A stretch of DNA of 34,394 nucleotides from Akkermansia muciniphila (lineage in GTDB: Bacteria > Verrucomicrobiota > Verrucomicrobiia > Verrucomicrobiales > V1-33), in NCBI GenBank assembly GCA_943333275.1, contig CALQSQ010000060.1, positions 1 through 34,394 of the forward strand, written 5' to 3'. The translations under genes and the position numbers were made by a program. Position 1 is the first letter of the stretch; every line of letters starts with the position of its first letter. This document shows, one piece after another, positions 34,238 to 34,394 of this stretch. The notes beneath the pieces are model-generated. The model was not told the DNA's origin and searched no databases. It saw only the letters and a program-made list of their open reading frames with translations.

Positions 34238-34394
34238 ATGGAAACCAATAGTTCCGCACAACGTCATTCAGAAAACTCCAAAGGGGGGGCGGCTGACTTC
34301 ATGGAAGCGGTGGCCCCCATCCGCAGCGGGATGAATATTTTCGTGCACGGCGCCTCCGCCACGCCCACAAAGTTGCTGGAGGCATTGGTGGCGC
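34238..34394 (+). CDS. Acetyl-CoA hydrolase / CoA-transferase family protein (partial, N-terminus)
   Basis: Fifty-two codons from the ATG at 34238 to the window edge, still open. After a variable 20-residue start the sequence IRSGMNIFVHGASATPTKLL matches the N-terminus of the acetyl-CoA hydrolase/4-hydroxybutyrate CoA-transferase family, where a glycine-rich strand and the A-[AT]-P-T turn open the first Rossmann-like domain. The enzyme moves CoA between short acids in the cytoplasm. The catalytic Glu lies beyond the edge. It diverges from the amidohydrolase gene across 158 bases, in which I see no defensible promoter. Confidence 0.7.
   Translation, partial: METNSSAQRHSENSKGGAADFMEAVAPIRSGMNIFVHGASATPTKLLEALVA

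Noticed and set aside
1..34394. tRNA, rRNA or CRISPR arrays
   Set aside because: Scanned by eye for cloverleaf ends, rRNA signatures and regularly spaced repeats; none seen.

Overview
The window reads as a chromosomal segment of a member of the PVC group, most likely Verrucomicrobiota. The basis is family content: a planctomycete-type cytochrome/DUF1549/DUF1553 protein paired with a Tat-exported DUF1501 protein, a second DUF1501 gene, several secreted SGNH 'sialate O-acetylesterase'-type proteins, a PVC-type dehydrogenase propeller, and a decayed PEP-CTERM sorting tail of the verrucomicrobial form (VPDPSTALLG then RRRR). This assignment is inference; no rRNA or tRNA gene was seen.

Left part (1-9.3 kb): the tail of an IS1380-like transposase, then five minus-strand genes reading 9265 to 248 with gaps of 55, 1, -4 and 2 bases, so probably one operon. 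In order of transcription they encode a PDZ/toroid/HEAT-repeat exported protein, an apiosidase-like (DUF5060-DUF4038) glycoside hydrolase, a short in-frame chimera (esterase N-terminus joined to a WbsX/GH99-like C-terminus), a six-hairpin glycosidase-like protein and a WbsX/GH99-like protein. All carry signal peptides. I infer a glycan-degradation locus for an acetylated polysaccharide.

Middle-left (9.7-14.2 kb): a divergent plus-strand run of secreted SGNH hydrolases: a plain acetylesterase-type enzyme, a tandem SGNH protein whose second domain has lost its catalytic residues, a decayed esterase N-terminus, and an esterase whose SGNH fold is interrupted by a beta-sandwich insert. The two esterase N-terminal remnants (about 4.28 kb and 12.07 kb) are 32/51 identical and stop resembling each other at the same point. 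A 419-base gap (14.16-14.58 kb) holds a PEP-CTERM gene remnant.

Middle (14.6-23.6 kb): DUF1501, divergent WD40 protein, rhodanese, then the tight PSD1/DUF1549/DUF1553 plus DUF1501 pair, and a third intact secreted SGNH esterase on the minus strand.

Right (23.7-28.3 kb): ordinary core genes on the plus strand: prmC, murA, a small RNase III-like protein, an exported EF-hand protein and a TPR protein. This is the apparent edge of the accessory region. At 28.3-34.1 kb two large minus-strand secreted proteins follow: a 1270-residue SGNH / dehydrogenase propeller / HEAT / azurin-type blue-copper / discoidin-like protein, and an amidohydrolase with a CBM9-like tail. The window ends inside an acetyl-CoA hydrolase/CoA-transferase family gene.

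Most striking: the SGNH-propeller-azurin fusion, and the matched pair of truncated esterase N-termini.
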